From assembly GCF_001667375.1 (NCBI RefSeq), contig NZ_LZIN01000013.1, positions 1 to 64,000 on the forward strand: DNA of 64,000 nucleotides, given 5' to 3'. The position numbers and the translations under genes are program-made. Source of the stretch: Mycolicibacter sinensis (GTDB taxonomy: Bacteria; Actinomycetota; Actinomycetes; Mycobacteriales; Mycobacteriaceae). Position 1 is the stretch's first letter. Each line of letters starts with the position of its first letter. Below, piece by piece: positions 30,849 to 40,139 of this stretch. The notes under the pieces are model-generated. The model ran no database searches, was not told where the DNA came from, and worked only from the letters and a program-made list of their open reading frames with translations.

Positions 30849-31718
30849 TCAGTCCCGGTATTCAGCCGCCCCGTCGTCAAGCACCACCCGCGCATTATCA
30901 CCGTCAGGACCGGCGGCCTCGGTGCGGAACACCGCCTTACCCGGCTCGGTCCGCCAGATCGAGGTGGTCAGCGTCTCCCCTGGGAAGACCGGGTCGGTGA
31001 AGCGCGCCGCGATCGCGCTGACCCGCCGGGCGTCATCGCCGCCGAGTTCGGCGACCAGCGCGCGGCCGGCGAAGCCATAGGTGCACAACCCGTGCAGGAT
31101 CGGCTTGGGGAAACCGGCCAGCGTGGTGGCGAACCAGGGGTCGCTGTGCAGCGGGTTGCGGTCGCCGGAGAGCCGATACAACAGCGCCTGATCCTCCCGG
31201 GTCGCATAGGCGATGCGGGCATCGGGCTCGGAGTCCGGTATCTGCGGGGCGGCCGACCGCTGCCCCGGCTCCCCGCCGAAGCCACCGGCCTTGCGGATAA
31301 CCAGGGTGGTCAGCGTCTCGGCGATCGGCTCGGACGTCTTGGGGTCGGTGCCGCGTGCCCGCAGCATCACGACGGCGTTCTTGCCCTCCCCCTTGTCCTG
31401 GATATCGGCGACCTCGGCGACCACCTGCAGGCTGCCGGCGGACGGCAGCGGCGCGAACAGCCGCACCTCCTGGGAGCCGTGCAGCAGCATCGCCGGGTTG
31501 AAGGTGCCGATCTTGCCGGCGGCCGCAAAACCCATGCAGCAGACGACGGCGTAGGTGGGCAGCACCTGCTGGGGGATGTCGTGACTGTTCTCGGTGGTGA
31601 ACGCCAAATCAGCCGTACCGGCACCGACCCCGAGGGCATAGAGCATGGTGTCGCGATCGGTCCATTCGACCAGCACCGGATCGGTGGTCACGCCGATGGC
31701 TGTCGGGTCCAGTGCCAT
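30849..31718 (-). CDS. htdY: (R)-specific enoyl-CoA hydratase / 3-hydroxyacyl dehydratase (Rv3389c-like)
   Basis: A 289-residue double hot-dog protein orthologous to Mtb HtdY (Rv3389c). The C-terminal MaoC domain carries the hydratase-2 motif: SGDRNPLHSDPWFATTLAGFPKPILHGLCTYG (starting about residue 183), with catalytic Asp and His in DRNPLH. The N-terminal half is a degenerate hot-dog domain. It catalyses reversible hydration of enoyl-CoA or dehydration of (R)-3-hydroxyacyl-CoA. It is divergent from lpqD, as in Mtb. The ATG at 31718 (MALDPTAIG) has GGAG upstream. Cytosolic. Confidence 0.92.
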   Translation of the reverse strand: MALDPTAIGVTTDPVLVEWTDRDTMLYALGVGAGTADLAFTTENSHDIPQQVLPTYAVVCCMGFAAAGKIGTFNPAMLLHGSQEVRLFAPLPSAGSLQVVAEVADIQDKGEGKNAVVMLRARGTDPKTSEPIAETLTTLVIRKAGGFGGEPGQRSAAPQIPDSEPDARIAYATREDQALLYRLSGDRNPLHSDPWFATTLAGFPKPILHGLCTYGFAGRALVAELGGDDARRVSAIAARFTDPVFPGETLTTSIWRTEPGKAVFRTEAAGPDGDNARVVLDDGAAEYRD

Positions 31719-31812
31719 GGGTTCTCCTTACGGCGGTTATCGGCGGCGATTCGCCCTCACCATTTCAGCAGAACCGGCCGCGTCGGCGCCGTCGACACGG
31801 CAGGCTGTCGCC

Positions 31813-32529
31813 ATGGGGACGCGTATGGGGAACCGCAGCAGTAAGTTGTTCGCGATGGTGGCGGCCGCGCTCGCCGCGGCCCTGGTGCTCGGCGGCTGTT
31901 CGGGGACACCGCATACCCGCACCATCACCCTGACCTTGATCCGGCACGCGGAATCCGAAGCCAACGCCGCCGGGATCGTCGACACCGCGGTGCCCGGTCC
32001 GGGGCTGACCGAGAAGGGCCGCGCCGACGCCCAGGAGTTCGCGGATCAGCTCTCGCGCCATCACTACGACGGCGTCTACACCTCCTCGATGGCGCGCAGT
32101 CAGCAGACCGCCGCCCCGCTGGCGCGCGAGCTGGGCCGGCAGGTGCAGATCCTGCCCGGCCTGCGCGAGATCAGTGCCGGCTGGTTCGGCGACAAGCCCG
32201 GCTCGGTGGCCCAGGCGCCGTATCTGCTGGCTCCGCAGGCCTGGATTCACGGTCAGCGGACCGCAGCCATACCCGGTTCGATCGACGGCAACCAGTTCAA
32301 CGACGAGTTCAGCGCCGCGGTGCAGCAGATCTACGACAGCGGCGACACCAATCCGGTGGCGTTCTCGCACTCGGCGTCGATCATGACCTGGACCCTGATG
32401 AACGTCAAGAATCCGCGTGACGAGCTGATGACCGACCACCCGCTGCCCAACCTGGGCCGGGTGGTGCTCAAGGGCAGCCCGGGCACCGGCTGGAAGCTGG
32501 TGGACTGGGACGGTATTCGCGCGTTCTGA
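31813..32529 (+). CDS. lpqD: Lipoprotein with histidine phosphatase domain (LpqD-like)
   Basis: A 238-residue lipoprotein. The signal peptide ends in lipobox LVLGGC (Cys about residue 31), after which lipidation is expected. The rest is a phosphoglycerate-mutase-like fold with LTLIRHAESEANAAG (the RH motif plus Arg/Asn pattern) and later DGVYTSSMARSQQTA and AFSHSASIMTW. It corresponds to Mtb LpqD (Rv3390), which lacks the RH dyad in my recollection of that sequence, whereas this copy keeps RHAE, so it may be catalytically active. The start at 31813 is tentative; ATG at 31825 is equally plausible. Cell-envelope location. Confidence 0.87.
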   Translation: MGTRMGNRSSKLFAMVAAALAAALVLGGCSGTPHTRTITLTLIRHAESEANAAGIVDTAVPGPGLTEKGRADAQEFADQLSRHHYDGVYTSSMARSQQTAAPLARELGRQVQILPGLREISAGWFGDKPGSVAQAPYLLAPQAWIHGQRTAAIPGSIDGNQFNDEFSAAVQQIYDSGDTNPVAFSHSASIMTWTLMNVKNPRDELMTDHPLPNLGRVVLKGSPGTGWKLVDWDGIRAF

Positions 32530-32584
32530 GTTTTGGGCCGGCCGCCCTGTTGACGTGGCCGCCGGGAGCGGCCACCATGACCGA

Positions 32585-34615
32585 ATGCGTTATGTCGTTA
32601 CCGGCGGTACCGGGTTCATCGGACGGCGGGCGGTGACCCGAATCCTGGAGCACGGTCCCGATGCGCAGGTGTGGGTGCTGGTGCGCCGCGCCTCGCTGAG
32701 CCGCTTCGAGCGGCTCGCAGCAGACTGGGGCGAGCGGGTAAAACCCCTGGTCGGCGACCTGACGGCGGAGAACCTCGGGCTGACCGACACGGTGATCGCC
32801 GAACTGGGCAACGTCGATCACGTGCTGCACTGCGCGGCGATCTACGACATCACCGCCGGCGCGGCCGAACAGCAGGCGGCCAATGTCGAGGGCACTCGCG
32901 CGGTGATCGGGCTGGCGAAACGGCTCGACGCCACCTTGGCGCACGTGTCCTCGATCGCGGTGGCCGGTGACTACGCCGGTGATTTCACCGAGGCCGACTT
33001 CGACATCGGCCAGCAGTTACCGACCCCGTATCACCAGACCAAGTTCGAGGCCGAAGCGCTGGTGCGCTCGACGCCGGGACTGCGCTACCGGGTGTACCGG
33101 CCGGCGGTGGTGGTGGGTGATTCGCGCACCGGTGAGATGGACAAGGTCGACGGGCCGTACTACTTCTTCCCGCTGCTGGCCAAGCTGGCAGCGCTGCCCC
33201 GGCTCACCCCGATGGCGGTGCCGCACACCGGACGCACCAACGTCGTTCCGGTCGACTACGTCGTTGATGCGCTGATCGAGCTGATGCACGCCGACGGCCC
33301 ATCCCCCTCCTCCTGGGACGGGCGCACCTTCCACCTGACTGCGCCGAAATCTATTGGGCTGCCCGAGATCTACCGGGCCGTCGCCCGAGAGGCCGGGCTG
33401 CCCCCGCTGCGCGCCACACTGCCCGGCGCGATGGCGGCCCCGGTGCTCAACGTCGGCGGGCGAGCGCGGGTGTGGCGCAACATGCTGGCCACCCAGGTGG
33501 GCCTTCCCGGCGAGGTCCTCGACCTGGTGAACCTGCGGCCGACGTTCGTCGCCGACGCCACCCACGCGGCGCTGAACGGCGCCGTCCGGCTGCCCGAGTT
33601 CGCCGACTACGCGCCGAGGCTGTGGCGGTACTGGGCGGCGCACCTGGATCCCGACCGCGCCCGCCGCGACGATCCGGCCGGCCCGCTGGTCGGGCGGCAC
33701 GTCGTCATCACCGGAGCCTCCAGCGGCATCGGCCGGGCGTCGGCGATCGCCGTGGCCGAGCGCGGCGGTGTCGTCTTCGCGCTGGCCCGCAGCGGCGAGG
33801 CGCTCGACGGGCTGGTGGCCGAGATCCGGGCCGGCGGTGGAGCGGCCCATGCGTTCACCTGCGACGTCACCGACTCGGCGTCGGTGGAGCACACCGTCAA
33901 GGACATCCTGGGCCGGTTCGGGCACGTCGACTACCTGGTGAACAACGCCGGCCGGTCGATCCGCCGCTCGGTGGTCAATTCCACCGACCGACTGCACGAC
34001 TACGAGCGCACCATGGCGGTCAACTACTTCGGTGCGGTGCGGATGGTGCTGGCGCTGCTGCCGCACTGGCGCGAACGCCGGTTCGGCCACGTCGTCAACG
34101 TCTCCAGCGAAGGCGTGCTGGCCCACAGCCCGAAATACAGCGCGTATGTGCCCACCAAGGCGGCGCTGGACGCGTTCGCCGACGTGGTGTCGACCGAGAC
34201 GCTGTCGGATCACATCACGTTCACCACCATCCACATGCCGCTGGTGGCCACCCCGATGATCGCGCCGACCGGAAAACTGGTTCCGATGGGAGCGATCAGT
34301 GCCGAGCACGCGGCGGCCATGGTGGTACGCGGTCTGATCGAGAAGCCGGACCGGATCGACACCCCGCTGGGCACGTTGGCCGACGCCGGCAACTATTTCA
34401 CTCCCCGGCTGGCGCGCCGGCTGCTGCATCAGCTCTACCTGGGCTACCCGGACTCGGCCGCCGCGCGCGGGGTGGCGCCCGCTGAAACCGTTGCATCCGT
34501 TGCGGCACAACCGGTACGACGTCACCCGAAGCGACCGGCCCGGGCGATCGCCCGGCTGCGGATGCCCCGCCCGGTCAAGCGGGCGGTGCGGTCGCTGCCC
34601 GGCGTGCACTGGTGA
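32585..34615 (+). CDS. acrA1: Two-domain SDR reductase (Rv3391/AcrA1-like)
   Basis: A 676-residue fusion of two Rossmann modules, as in Mtb AcrA1 (Rv3391). The N-terminal extended SDR / fatty-acyl-reductase-like domain (about 1-335) has GGTGFIGRR and catalytic YHQTK. The C-terminal classical SDR domain (about 360-610) has the NADP site ITGASSGIGRA, NNAGRSIRR and active-site YVPTK. The architecture suggests reduction of fatty acyl-CoA, but substrate is not established from sequence. The ATG at 32585 gives MRYVVTGGTGFIG, as in Mtb; an in-frame GTG at 32555 is the alternative. The last 60 residues are Arg/Pro rich. It is 1 nt from the nucleoside hydrolase start, so the pair is probably cotranscribed. 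Confidence 0.9.
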   Translation: MRYVVTGGTGFIGRRAVTRILEHGPDAQVWVLVRRASLSRFERLAADWGERVKPLVGDLTAENLGLTDTVIAELGNVDHVLHCAAIYDITAGAAEQQAANVEGTRAVIGLAKRLDATLAHVSSIAVAGDYAGDFTEADFDIGQQLPTPYHQTKFEAEALVRSTPGLRYRVYRPAVVVGDSRTGEMDKVDGPYYFFPLLAKLAALPRLTPMAVPHTGRTNVVPVDYVVDALIELMHADGPSPSSWDGRTFHLTAPKSIGLPEIYRAVAREAGLPPLRATLPGAMAAPVLNVGGRARVWRNMLATQVGLPGEVLDLVNLRPTFVADATHAALNGAVRLPEFADYAPRLWRYWAAHLDPDRARRDDPAGPLVGRHVVITGASSGIGRASAIAVAERGGVVFALARSGEALDGLVAEIRAGGGAAHAFTCDVTDSASVEHTVKDILGRFGHVDYLVNNAGRSIRRSVVNSTDRLHDYERTMAVNYFGAVRMVLALLPHWRERRFGHVVNVSSEGVLAHSPKYSAYVPTKAALDAFADVVSTETLSDHITFTTIHMPLVATPMIAPTGKLVPMGAISAEHAAAMVVRGLIEKPDRIDTPLGTLADAGNYFTPRLARRLLHQLYLGYPDSAAARGVAPAETVASVAAQPVRRHPKRPARAIARLRMPRPVKRAVRSLPGVHW

Positions 34616-34616
34616 T

Positions 34617-35570
34617 GTGAGCCTCCCGGTCTTCGCCGACCTGCACACCGGTGTCGACGACGCGGTCGCACTGGTGTATCTGCTGGCCAGCCCGGATACT
34701 GAACTCGTCGGTCTGGCCTGCACCGGCGGAAACGTTGCGGTGCACCAAGTCTGCCGCAACAACCTGGCCCTGCTCGAGCTATGCGAGGCAACCGGGGTTC
34801 CGGTGTCGCGGGGCGCCGACGCACCGCTGAACGGTCCGGTCCATACCGCGGAGAACATCCACGGGCCGCAGGGCCTCGGATACGCCGAGTTGCCGGCCGG
34901 CAGCGGCCAGCTCACCGGATACGACGCCGCCACAGCGTGGGTCGCTGCCGCACGGGCACACCCCGGGCAGCTGATCGGGCTGGCCACCGGCCCGCTGACC
35001 AACCTGGCCCTGGCGCTGCGGGCCGAACCCGCACTACCCACGCTGCTGCGCCGGCTGGTGATCATGGGCGGCGCGTTCTCCGGCGAACGGGCCGAGCGGT
35101 CCGAGTTCAACATCGGGTTCGACCCGGAGGCGGCCGCCGAGGTGTTCACAGCCTGGACAGCTGTTGCACCGCAACGACTTCCGATCGTGTGCGGGCTGGA
35201 TCTGACCCGTCAGATCGCGATCACGCCGGCGATCTTGGGTCAGCTGCCGGCACCGGCGGACAATCCGGTGGCCCGCTTGCTCGATGACGCGCTGCGGTTC
35301 TATTTCGAGGCGCACGACGCCCGCGGCCACGGATACCTGGCGTATCTACACGATCCGCTGGCCGCGGCGATCGCGCTGGAGCCCGAACTGGTGAGCACCC
35401 GCCCGGCCGCAGTACACATTGAGGTCGAACCCGCGGCGGTGCGCGGGCGGACGATTCCCGACTGGGACGCCGCGCTGCCCAACGCGCTGATCGGTGTCGG
35501 TGTCGACCCGCCCGCGTTCTTCGACCGGTTCGTGCAGCGAGTCGGCGCATTGGCCCGCCGGCTGGGCTGA
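34617..35570 (+). CDS. iunH: Inosine-uridine nucleoside hydrolase family protein, altered active site
   Basis: A 317-residue protein orthologous to Mtb IunH (Rv3393). Family members hydrolyse the N-glycosidic bond of nucleosides using a Ca2+ held by DxDxGxDD. Here the motif reads ADLHTGVDDA: D8, D14 and D15 are kept, but the second Asp (D10, a Ca2+ ligand and the proposed general base) is His10. The rest is normal: GLACTGGNVAVHQVC, LIGLATGPLTNLALALRAEP, VIMGGAF and HDPLAAAIAL with the distal Asp. The GTG at 34617 follows the acrA1 stop by 1 nt. It may be inactive, use another metal, or have a changed reaction. Confidence 0.88.
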   Translation: MSLPVFADLHTGVDDAVALVYLLASPDTELVGLACTGGNVAVHQVCRNNLALLELCEATGVPVSRGADAPLNGPVHTAENIHGPQGLGYAELPAGSGQLTGYDAATAWVAAARAHPGQLIGLATGPLTNLALALRAEPALPTLLRRLVIMGGAFSGERAERSEFNIGFDPEAAAEVFTAWTAVAPQRLPIVCGLDLTRQIAITPAILGQLPAPADNPVARLLDDALRFYFEAHDARGHGYLAYLHDPLAAAIALEPELVSTRPAAVHIEVEPAAVRGRTIPDWDAALPNALIGVGVDPPAFFDRFVQRVGALARRLG

Positions 35571-35597
35571 GTGCCCCGCCCCAATCCCACCTGCATC

Positions 35598-35664
35598 CCG
35601 CCGAGCGTGTAATCACTGCGATTTTCGGGGCGGCGGATTTGCGCAGTGGTTACACGTTCGGCGG
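35598..35664. repeat. Intergenic palindromic element between iunH and imuB
   Basis: Arms CCGCCGAGCGTGTAA(T)CACTGCG and CGCAGTG(G)TTACACGTTCGGCGG form a stem of about 22 bp with a single T opposite G and one G-U-type pair; the loop is 21 nt. It lies between two convergent genes and could act as a bidirectional terminator. Its ends are identical to those of the element at 3088-3152. Confidence 0.8.
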
Positions 35665-35684
35665 AGAAGTGGCCAAGCGCCTCG

Positions 35685-37280
35685 TCACTCATAGCTGCCC
35701 TCCAGATACCAGCGCCGCAGCCGGTAGCACAGCAGCAGTGCCGCGCCGGGCGCGCCGTCATCCGGCGACTCCTCCAACAGCGCCTGGACCCGGGCGGTGC
35801 GCCCCGATCCCGGGCCTTCCCGCTGCGGGTCCCACCACCGCTCGTCGAGGAGCCAGGGCCCGGCCCACCAGCGCAGCCGGTCGTCACGACCCCGGGTGAC
35901 CAGCCATACCGGGTCGGCGGAGAACAGCCCCCGGCCGGTCACCCGGATCGGATTACGTTCGGCGTCAAGCAGTTCCACCGGGTCATCGAGCAGCACCGAC
36001 GGCGACGGCTCGGGGAGCCGGCCGGGCCACGGCTGGCGCGGGTCGGCCAGCGGCACCGGCTCATCGCCCAGCGGGGTCAAGGTGATGCGCTCCGCCGGGC
36101 CGCGGCCACCGGACAGCACCGGCACCCGCACCGCCTCCGGGCCGAGCAGGCCCTGTACCCGCACCAGCGCCCGGCGGGCACGCAGCCGGTCCTCCTCGCC
36201 GAGCCCTCCCCACAGCGGCAGCTGCAGCGCCTCGGTCGCCGAGAGCACCTCCACCGGCTGCAGCCGCAGCAGCGTGATCGGACCGGTGGGCCGATCCCTG
36301 CTGACCCGGCTGTTCAGCCAGCCGTCCAGCTGCCAGCGCACCCGGTCGGCGGTGGCGTCCTCGGTCAACGGCTCGGCGCAGCGCCACACCCGGGTCAGCT
36401 CTTCCCCGGTGTCGGTGACGGCGTGAATGGCCAGCCGGGTGCAGCCGACGCCGGCGGCCATCAGCGTCCGGTGCAGCACACCGGCCAGCGAGCGGCTCGC
36501 GAACGCCGCGGCGTCGACCCGGTCGATCGGCGGATCGCAGTGCAGCACGGCATCGAGATCCGGTGCCGGCTCCCGCCCGGACGGCCCGCGTTCCGGCTCG
36601 CCGCGGGCGAACCGGTGCGCGATGAGCGCATCGGGACCGAACCGCGATGTCACGTCCGGGCGCGGTAACGCGGCGAATTGCCCGATGGTACGAATACCCA
36701 AGCGCCACAACAGATCGACGAGGCTGTCGCGCCCGGGCCCGGACAGGCTGGGCTCGGCGGCCAGTTGCCGGATCGACAACGCCGACAGGAATCGGGCGTC
36801 TCCCCGGGGCGGCACCACAGCGCCGGCGCGCGCGGCGAGCACCGCGGCGGAGAGCCCATCGGCGATCCCCACCTGGCATTCGACGTCGGCGGCGGCCACC
36901 GCGTCGACGAGGCGTTCGGCGGCTTGTTCCTCGGAGCCGAACGCCCGGACCGCCCCGCGCACCGACACCACCAGCAGCCCGGGCCGCAACACCTCGGCGG
37001 CCGGCACCAGTTCATCGACCGCGGCCAGGACCGGCTCGAACAGCCGGGCGTCGCGGTCGGTGTCGGCGGCCACCACATGCAGCGGCGGACAGCGAGCCGC
37101 CGCCTCGCGGCGCCGCAGCCCGCGCCGCACCCCGGCCGCGCGGGCACCCGCCGAGCAGGCGATCACCCGGTTGGCCAGGGTGACCGCGATCGGTGCGGTG
37201 GCCGGCAGGCCCGCCGCGACCGCCGCGGCAACGGCGGGCCAGTCCATGCACCAGAGCGCCAGTACTCGGGAGTCGGCCAT
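35685..37280 (-). CDS. imuB: ImuB, catalytically dead Y-family polymerase homologue
   Basis: A 531-residue Y-family-polymerase-related protein, orthologous to Mtb ImuB (Rv3394c). It starts VLALWCMDWPAVAAA where a true polymerase has the metal-binding Asp-rich motif, and the paired acidic residues of motif III are absent (GLLVVSVRGAVRAFGS), so it cannot catalyse synthesis. The helix-hairpin-helix-like LWRLGIRTIGQFAALPRPDV is near 191-210. A beta-clamp-binding motif QLPLWG is at 353-358. In mycobacteria ImuB links ImuA' and DnaE2 to the sliding clamp for SOS mutagenesis. It is 11 nt downstream of imuA' and shares its LexA-controlled promoter. Confidence 0.94.
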   Translation of the reverse strand: MADSRVLALWCMDWPAVAAAVAAGLPATAPIAVTLANRVIACSAGARAAGVRRGLRRREAAARCPPLHVVAADTDRDARLFEPVLAAVDELVPAAEVLRPGLLVVSVRGAVRAFGSEEQAAERLVDAVAAADVECQVGIADGLSAAVLAARAGAVVPPRGDARFLSALSIRQLAAEPSLSGPGRDSLVDLLWRLGIRTIGQFAALPRPDVTSRFGPDALIAHRFARGEPERGPSGREPAPDLDAVLHCDPPIDRVDAAAFASRSLAGVLHRTLMAAGVGCTRLAIHAVTDTGEELTRVWRCAEPLTEDATADRVRWQLDGWLNSRVSRDRPTGPITLLRLQPVEVLSATEALQLPLWGGLGEEDRLRARRALVRVQGLLGPEAVRVPVLSGGRGPAERITLTPLGDEPVPLADPRQPWPGRLPEPSPSVLLDDPVELLDAERNPIRVTGRGLFSADPVWLVTRGRDDRLRWWAGPWLLDERWWDPQREGPGSGRTARVQALLEESPDDGAPGAALLLCYRLRRWYLEGSYE

Positions 37281-37291
37281 GAGAAGCCCCG

Positions 37292-37987
37292 CTACCCGGC
37301 CCTGGTTCGCCCGGCCGCGCCCCCGCGGGCCTGCACCTCGAGCCGCACCGCGCCGATCCGCCCGAAGCCCGGGCGCGCCGCACAGCCCCCGCTTGTCACC
37401 TCGTAGCCGCTCACCCGGGCGTCCAGCCGCAGCGCCGCGCCCTGCCAGTCACCGCCGGAGATCAGCAGGGCGCAGCCCCGGTGGCGGGCCCGGGCCAGCA
37501 CCACCCGGGTGCGCGCCGGCGGTACGCAGCGGCCGCCCAGGCCGAGCACCACCAGATCCATGCCGTCCATCAGCACCGTGGCCACCTCCACCGGATCGTT
37601 GCCGGGATCGGGGATCACCGCGAGCCGGCTCAGGTCGGCGCCCATCTCCGCTGCGGCCAGCAGGCCGGTGTCCGGCTGGCCGACGATGGCCGCGTTACCC
37701 CCGGCCGCCGTCACCGCGGCCACCATGCCCAGCATCAACGAGCGGGCCCCCGACAGCACCGCCACCGTGCCCCGCGGCAATCCCGCGGGCAGCACCCCGG
37801 CCAGCAGCGGCGGGACCGGCAGCGCGGCCTCGAAAACCTGGCCGGCCGGAGCAGCCGAGACCACTCCCCGCCGCCCGGCGCCCACTTTCCCGGCCACCGC
37901 CGCCATCTGCCGGCGCAGCTGTTCCAGCTGGTCAGCACGATTTTCAGGGCTGCTGGGACGTTGCCCCGAGTCCACCGCCGCCGTCAT
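37292..37987 (-). CDS. imuA': ImuA', SOS mutasome accessory protein
   Basis: A 231-residue protein orthologous to Mtb ImuA' (Rv3395c). It has a RecA-like fold: [28 protein letters not shown] (about 69-96) covers the degenerate P-loop region, and [35 protein letters not shown] the following strands. ImuA' interacts with ImuB and with the recombinase machinery to support DnaE2-dependent translesion synthesis. The ATG at 37987 has GGAGGGCG-like sequence upstream. A LexA box lies 29 nt before it. Confidence 0.92.
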   Translation of the reverse strand: MTAAVDSGQRPSSPENRADQLEQLRRQMAAVAGKVGAGRRGVVSAAPAGQVFEAALPVPPLLAGVLPAGLPRGTVAVLSGARSLMLGMVAAVTAAGGNAAIVGQPDTGLLAAAEMGADLSRLAVIPDPGNDPVEVATVLMDGMDLVVLGLGGRCVPPARTRVVLARARHRGCALLISGGDWQGAALRLDARVSGYEVTSGGCAARPGFGRIGAVRLEVQARGGAAGRTRAG

Positions 37988-38016
37988 GATCGCCCTCCGG
38001 GAAAACTCGCCTCAGT

Positions 38017-38032
38017 TCGAAACTATGTTCGA
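38017..38032 (-). promoter_or_regulatory. LexA SOS box for imuA'-imuB
   Basis: TCGAAACTATGTTCGA at 38017-38032 matches TCGAAC(N4)GTTCGA with one mismatch and is nearly palindromic. It lies 30 nt upstream of the imuA' start, consistent with LexA repression of the mutasome operon. Confidence 0.88.
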
Positions 38033-38164
38033 TAAGCCCGAGTGAACACTTCCCCACCGACAACCGTCAAGCCGGGCCACCTCAGGGGGCATCACCGGCC
38101 CCGGGAGTCACATCCGCACCGCGTCAGGAGGTATTAGATCTTTCCGAAACGGCTAGCGCATGCG
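38033..38164. other. Intergenic segment upstream of imuA'
   Basis: Non-coding as far as I can see. It contains a perfect 14-bp palindrome TAGCGCATGCGCTA at 38154-38167, at the end of the epimerase relic, and no recognised promoter other than the SOS box region. Confidence 0.4.
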
Positions 38165-38431
38165 CTATCGCGAAGGGGTACCGGCGGCCATCGCCCGATA
38201 CCCTTCTCGCACGCTCGGGTAGCAAGGCGCCCGGCCCGCGACCGCGCGGAAACGCGCTTTGCTGACCCGTAGTGATCTGGTCATCGATGTGTTGCGATCC
38301 CCGAGCAGAAGGGCCAACCGGCCCGGCCCGGCGAGCCACGGTTTGGCGCCGACGGCCGCGGCCAGCGCTTGGGTGAACCGGAGACTGGTGATATCACCGG
38401 CGCAATCCGATGTGAACTCATCACACCCCAA
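38165..38431 (-). pseudogene. Remnant of an NAD-dependent epimerase/dehydratase gene
   Basis: An 88-codon minus-strand frame whose last ~65 residues, from ALAAAVGAKP through RSLRVSKARFRAVAGRAP to CYPSVREGYRAMAAG, read like the C-terminal helix-turn segment of atypical SDR epimerases (typically RVSNARFRxxTGWAPRYPSVREG). The Rossmann domain and the rest of the ~300-residue gene are missing, because guaA ends 58 nt away. The family call is from memory of that tail motif. It sits where Mtb has unrelated small genes between imuA' and guaA. An intact short gene cannot be excluded, but no start with a ribosome site was found. Confidence 0.5.
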
Positions 38432-38488
38432 CTCCGCGGGTGCGCAAGTGACGGCTGTTACTCGTGCAGGGCAAGCTCGGCCGGGAAA

Positions 38489-40051
38489 TCACTCCCACTC
38501 GATGGTTCCCGGCGGTTTGCTGGTGACGTCCAGCACCACCCGGTTGACCTCGGCCACCTCGTTGGTGATCCGGGTGGAGATGCGCTCCAGCACCTCGTAG
38601 GGCACCCGGGTCCAGTCGGCGGTCATGGCGTCCTCACTGGACACCGGCCGCAGCACGATCGGATGTCCGTAGGTGCGGCCGTCGCCCTGCACCCCGACCG
38701 AGCGGATGTCGGCCAGCAGCACCACCGGGCACTGCCAGATCTGGTGGTCCAGGCCCGCGCTGGTCAACTCCTCGCGGGCGATCGCGTCGGCCTGACGCAG
38801 CGTCGCCAACCGCTCAGAAGTGACCTCGCCGACGATCCGGATCCCCAACCCCGGGCCCGGGAACGGTTGGCGCTCAACGATGTCCTCCGGCAGCCCCAAT
38901 TCGCGTCCGACCGCCCGCACTTCGTCTTTGAACAGCAACCGCAGCGGCTCGACGAGAGTGAACTTCAAGTCGTCCGGCAGCCCGCCGACATTGTGGTGGC
39001 TCTTGATGTTCGCGGTGCCGGCACCCCCGCCGGATTCCACCACGTCCGGATACAGCGTGCCCTGCACCAGAAAATCTGCGCCTTTGCCGGCTTCGCCGGC
39101 ATCCAGATCCCGCACCGCGCCCTCGAAAGCGCGAATGAACTGCCGGCCGATGATCTTTCGCTTGCCCTCGGGGTCAGACACCCCCATCAGCGCGTCGAGG
39201 AACACCTCCGCGGCGTCCACCGTGACCAGCCGCGCCCCGGTGGCGGCGACGAAGTCCTCCTGCACCTGCTCGCGCTCCCCGGCGCGCAACAGCCCGTGAT
39301 CGACGAACACACACGTCAGCCGGTCACCGATGGCACGCTGCACCAGCGCCGCGGCCACCGCGGAATCCACTCCGCCGGACAGCCCGCAAATGGCGTGGCC
39401 GTCACCGATCTGCGAACGCACCTGCTCGATCAGCGCGTCGGCGATGTTGGCCGGCGTCCAGGCCGCGTCGATGCCGGCGAACTCGTGCAGGAACCGGCTG
39501 AGCACCCGTTGCCCGTAGGGGGTGTGGATCACTTCCGGGTGGTACTGCACACCGGCCAGCCGGCGGGCCCGGTTCTCGAACGCGGCCACCGGGGCGCCGG
39601 CGCTGGCGGCCACCACCGCGAACCCGTCCGGGGCGTCGGTCACCGCGTCGCCGTGACTCATCCACACCGGCTGGGTGACCGGAAGGCCCGAATGCAGTTC
39701 GCCGCCGGTCACTTTCAGCTCGGTACGGCCGTATTCACTGGTTCCGGTGCGCTCGACGGTGCCGCCGAGTGCAGCCGCCATGGCCTGGAAGCCGTAGCAG
39801 ATGCCGAACACCGGCACCTCGAGGTCGAACAGCGCCGGATCGAGCCGGGGGGCGCCTTCGGCGTAGACACTGGCCGGCCCGCCGGACAGCACGATCGCCC
39901 GCGGGTTGCGCGCGGCGATCTCCTCGACGGTCGCGGTGTGCGGGACGACTTCGGAGAACACCCGCGCCTCGCGGACTCGGCGAGCGATCAGTTGGGCATA
40001 CTGCGCACCGAAGTCGATGACCAAAACAGGACGAGACGATGGGGACGACAC
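38489..40051 (-). CDS. guaA: GMP synthase (glutamine-hydrolysing)
   Basis: A 520-residue GMP synthase orthologous to Mtb GuaA (Rv3396c). The N-terminal class I amidotransferase domain has [18 protein letters not shown], the oxyanion/nucleophile segment [10 protein letters not shown] and the catalytic His-Glu in GVQYHPEV. The ATP-pyrophosphatase domain has the P-loop [14 protein letters not shown], and the C-terminal dimerisation domain ends [11 protein letters not shown]. It converts XMP to GMP with glutamine and ATP. The GTG at 40051 follows TAAACT by 7 nt and has no Shine-Dalgarno, suggesting a leaderless mRNA. The Mtb neighbours phyA, idsA1 and Rv3399 are absent. Confidence 0.96.
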   Translation of the reverse strand: MSSPSSRPVLVIDFGAQYAQLIARRVREARVFSEVVPHTATVEEIAARNPRAIVLSGGPASVYAEGAPRLDPALFDLEVPVFGICYGFQAMAAALGGTVERTGTSEYGRTELKVTGGELHSGLPVTQPVWMSHGDAVTDAPDGFAVVAASAGAPVAAFENRARRLAGVQYHPEVIHTPYGQRVLSRFLHEFAGIDAAWTPANIADALIEQVRSQIGDGHAICGLSGGVDSAVAAALVQRAIGDRLTCVFVDHGLLRAGEREQVQEDFVAATGARLVTVDAAEVFLDALMGVSDPEGKRKIIGRQFIRAFEGAVRDLDAGEAGKGADFLVQGTLYPDVVESGGGAGTANIKSHHNVGGLPDDLKFTLVEPLRLLFKDEVRAVGRELGLPEDIVERQPFPGPGLGIRIVGEVTSERLATLRQADAIAREELTSAGLDHQIWQCPVVLLADIRSVGVQGDGRTYGHPIVLRPVSSEDAMTADWTRVPYEVLERISTRITNEVAEVNRVVLDVTSKPPGTIEWE

Positions 40052-40058
40052 CGCAGAG

Positions 40059-40064
40059 AGTTTA
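40059..40064 (-). promoter_or_regulatory. -10 box (TAAACT), leaderless start of guaA
   Basis: TAAACT on the minus strand ends 7 nt before the guaA GTG; the intervening CTCTGCG has no ribosome-binding site. Confidence 0.5.
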
Positions 40065-40139
40065 GTGGCCGCAAAACTCAGCCGATCCGACGGCGGGCAT
40101 GGTGGAGTGGACACCAGCCCGAGCCGGAAGGGAGCCGCC

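Noticed and set aside
38259..38600. A 113-codon plus-strand frame in the imuA'-guaA gap
   Set aside because: It runs into the guaA 3' end in antisense and has no ribosome site; the minus-strand frame is more protein-like.
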